From assembly GCF_048820915.1 (NCBI RefSeq), contig NZ_JBMERR010000014.1, forward strand, positions 1-64,000: a DNA stretch of 64,000 nt, in the 5' to 3' direction. Both the position numbers and the translations under genes were made by a program. Below, piece by piece: positions 62,837-64,000 of the stretch. The stretch's first letter is position 1. Every line of letters starts with the position of its first letter. Below the pieces are notes generated by a model. It was not told the DNA's origin and searched no databases. It saw only the letters and a program-made list of their open reading frames with translations. The stretch comes from Cribrihabitans_A pelagius. GTDB lineage: Bacteria; Pseudomonadota; Alphaproteobacteria; Rhodobacterales; Rhodobacteraceae.

Positions 62837-63640
62837 TCAGATTTCCAGCGTCCAGTGTTTTTGCTGGTAATCCAGCACGGCCTGGATCGCCTCTTCCGGG
62901 AAAACAGTGCGGAACTTGTGGTGATCCGCTGCGATGACCTCGGCCATCTTGTCGATCATCGGCTGCGGATCCATCTGCAGGCCGTCGCCTGCAAACAGGT
63001 CGCGGACCTTGCGGATCGCTTCCGGCGGCGTAATGCTCTTTTCCGGATCGTACCACTCGTCCATCTTGTCATACATCCGGTCGTTGAACCCGGTCCGGTA
63101 CGCGCCCGGGTTGAGGGTCGCAACCTGGACACCCATCGGTTCAAGCTCTTCCCGCATCAGTTCGGCGATGGCCTCCAGCGCGTGTTTGGACGCGGTATAG
63201 GGGGCCAGATACGGGAAGGTCAGGAACCCGGCGATCGACGAGACGAACACCACCTTGCCGCGCCCGCGGCGGGCAAAGGCCTGCGCATAGGGCTGTACGA
63301 ACTCGACGGTTGAGAACACGTTGGTCTCGAACACATTCCGGATGCGGTCGACGTCAACCTCGGCAATCGGGCCGGTATCGCCGATGGCGGCGTTTGCCAC
63401 CACGACATCCACCTCGGCGCCAAAGCGGTCGAAGGCGGCCTGACGGTCCTCCGCACTGGTAATGTCCAGCTTGACGGTTTCCAGCGCTAGGCCCAGCTCA
63501 GCCGCTTCTGCCTTGAGCGTTTCCGCCCCTTTTGCGCCGTGGGTCGTCGCAATCACGCGATGACCCTGCTTCGCCAGTTCGAAGGCCGCACCCTTGCCAA
63601 GCCCGGAGCCGGCACCAGTGATCAGAATAGTCTTGCTCAT
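62837..63640 (-). CDS. Short-chain dehydrogenase/reductase
   Basis: A 267-residue SDR. TGAGSGLGKG near 7-16 binds the nucleotide, NAAIG near 86, the catalytic Ser in VSSIAGF near 133 and Y-x3-K in YTASKHA near 147-153. The longer C-terminal part (from 200) is usual for SDRs near oxidoreductases of unknown substrate. The start follows GCGAGGAAC. It lies between the cupin gene and the GST. It may reduce a reactive carbonyl. Confidence 0.83.
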   Translation of the reverse strand: MSKTILITGAGSGLGKGAAFELAKQGHRVIATTHGAKGAETLKAEAAELGLALETVKLDITSAEDRQAAFDRFGAEVDVVVANAAIGDTGPIAEVDVDRIRNVFETNVFSTVEFVQPYAQAFARRGRGKVVFVSSIAGFLTFPYLAPYTASKHALEAIAELMREELEPMGVQVATLNPGAYRTGFNDRMYDKMDEWYDPEKSITPPEAIRKVRDLFAGDGLQMDPQPMIDKMAEVIAADHHKFRTVFPEEAIQAVLDYQQKHWTLEI

Positions 63641-63655
63641 CTGCCGTTCCTCGCC

Positions 63656-64000
63656 TCAGTCGTGCGGTTCCAAGTCATTGTCCAGACGCTCGAAAAGCAC
63701 GGCCTCAACCGTGGTGGCTCCGACATTGCTGACCTGATGCATCCAGGGTCCGTTGTGCATGAAGTCGCCATCAGCCACCTCTTTCTCGACGATCGAGCCG
63801 TCTTCGAGCTTGATGGACAGCGTGCCGCCCTTGATGAAGTAGACGATCTCCTCGGGGTGGCGGTGCGGCTCATCCGTCGCACCCGGCGGCATCTTCATGC
63901 GGACCAGACGCGTAATTCCGGTGTTCACCAGCTCTTCATACATGTCGGGCGACGCCTCGTCGGCCAGCGGAGCACGCTGGCCTTCGGTGATCAGGGGAGA
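63656..64000 (-). CDS. Cupin-domain protein (5' end beyond the window)
   Basis: The frame is open from 63656 to the window edge; an internal Met at 63943 would give 95 residues, but upstream codons (PLITEGQRAPLADEASPD) remain open. The small beta-barrel has HRHPEEIVYFIKGG, which carries metal-binding His and Glu, and DFMHNGPWMHQVSN, which carries the later His. It is 15 bp before the SDR in the same operon. Single-domain cupins of this type may bind a metal and act as isomerase, dioxygenase or sensor; the function is unknown. Confidence 0.75.
   Translation of the reverse strand, partial: SPLITEGQRAPLADEASPDMYEELVNTGITRLVRMKMPPGATDEPHRHPEEIVYFIKGGTLSIKLEDGSIVEKEVADGDFMHNGPWMHQVSNVGATTVEAVLFERLDNDLEPHD

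Overview
The window reads as high-GC alphaproteobacterial DNA, most likely Rhodobacteraceae (Roseobacter group). The grounds are codon use, the dense operons, the many ABC importers for small organic acids and amides, the isoquinoline-oxidoreductase-type molybdoenzyme and the styles of the IS remnants. Genus and replicon (chromosome or plasmid) cannot be told from the sequence alone. It is a catabolic and accessory region: nearly every operon pairs an importer with oxidoreductases, CoA-ester enzymes or hydrolases, and there are no ribosomal, tRNA or core-replication genes.

Layout. 1-1282: debris of IS5-type transposases and the tail of an RTX-like calcium-binding protein. 1270-5718: a beta-keto-acid cleavage enzyme (BKACE), a 68-residue Cys protein, an alpha/beta hydrolase and a small SCP2-like protein on the minus strand, divergent from a hydroxyquinol-1,2-dioxygenase-like intradiol enzyme and a LysR regulator. 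17427 down to 5766: one long minus-strand operon, catB-benABCD, a branched-chain-type ABC importer (SBP, H, M, G, F) and a 3-hydroxybenzoate-4-monooxygenase-like flavoprotein. Together these suggest uptake and ring hydroxylation of benzoate-type acids, intradiol cleavage and beta-keto-acid cleavage. catA and catC are not present in the window.

26882 down to 18129: a second minus-strand operon with a Tat-exported NMT1-type importer, an FAD oxidoreductase, a class III CoA-transferase, an enoyl-CoA hydratase, a 7Fe-type ferredoxin, a DapA-family lyase and a 2-oxoglutarate-semialdehyde-type dehydrogenase. It has a divergent LysR gene. I cannot match this gene combination to a known pathway. 27960-34030: a decayed island of IS3 and IS5 remnants, a glycine-zipper lipoprotein, cytochrome c and cyclase-Rieske pseudogenes, and an intact large serine recombinase whose 3' end contains a 17-nt copy of an initiator-tRNA 3' end.

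41758 down to 34407: a third operon with a class I amidotransferase, a creatininase-family hydrolase, a cytosine-deaminase-like amidohydrolase, an FAD-linked oxidase, a TauD/TfdA dioxygenase, an orphan peptide-type binding protein and a DUF2165-like membrane protein, divergent from a RidA. It looks like catabolism of a nitrogen compound. 42354-51628: a PAS/AAA+ activator lacking GAFTGA, divergent from a flavoprotein, a second Liv-type importer (its livM is frameshifted in a T run) and a 3-hydroxyisobutyryl-CoA-hydrolase-like protein. 51820-55067: IorA, IorB and a diheme cytochrome c, closed by a terminator. 55157-64000: an MBL hydrolase, an AraC regulator and a long minus-strand operon for electrophile and thiol stress (KefC, KefF, two GSTs, FrnE-like DsbA, SDR, cupin, GNAT, HAD).
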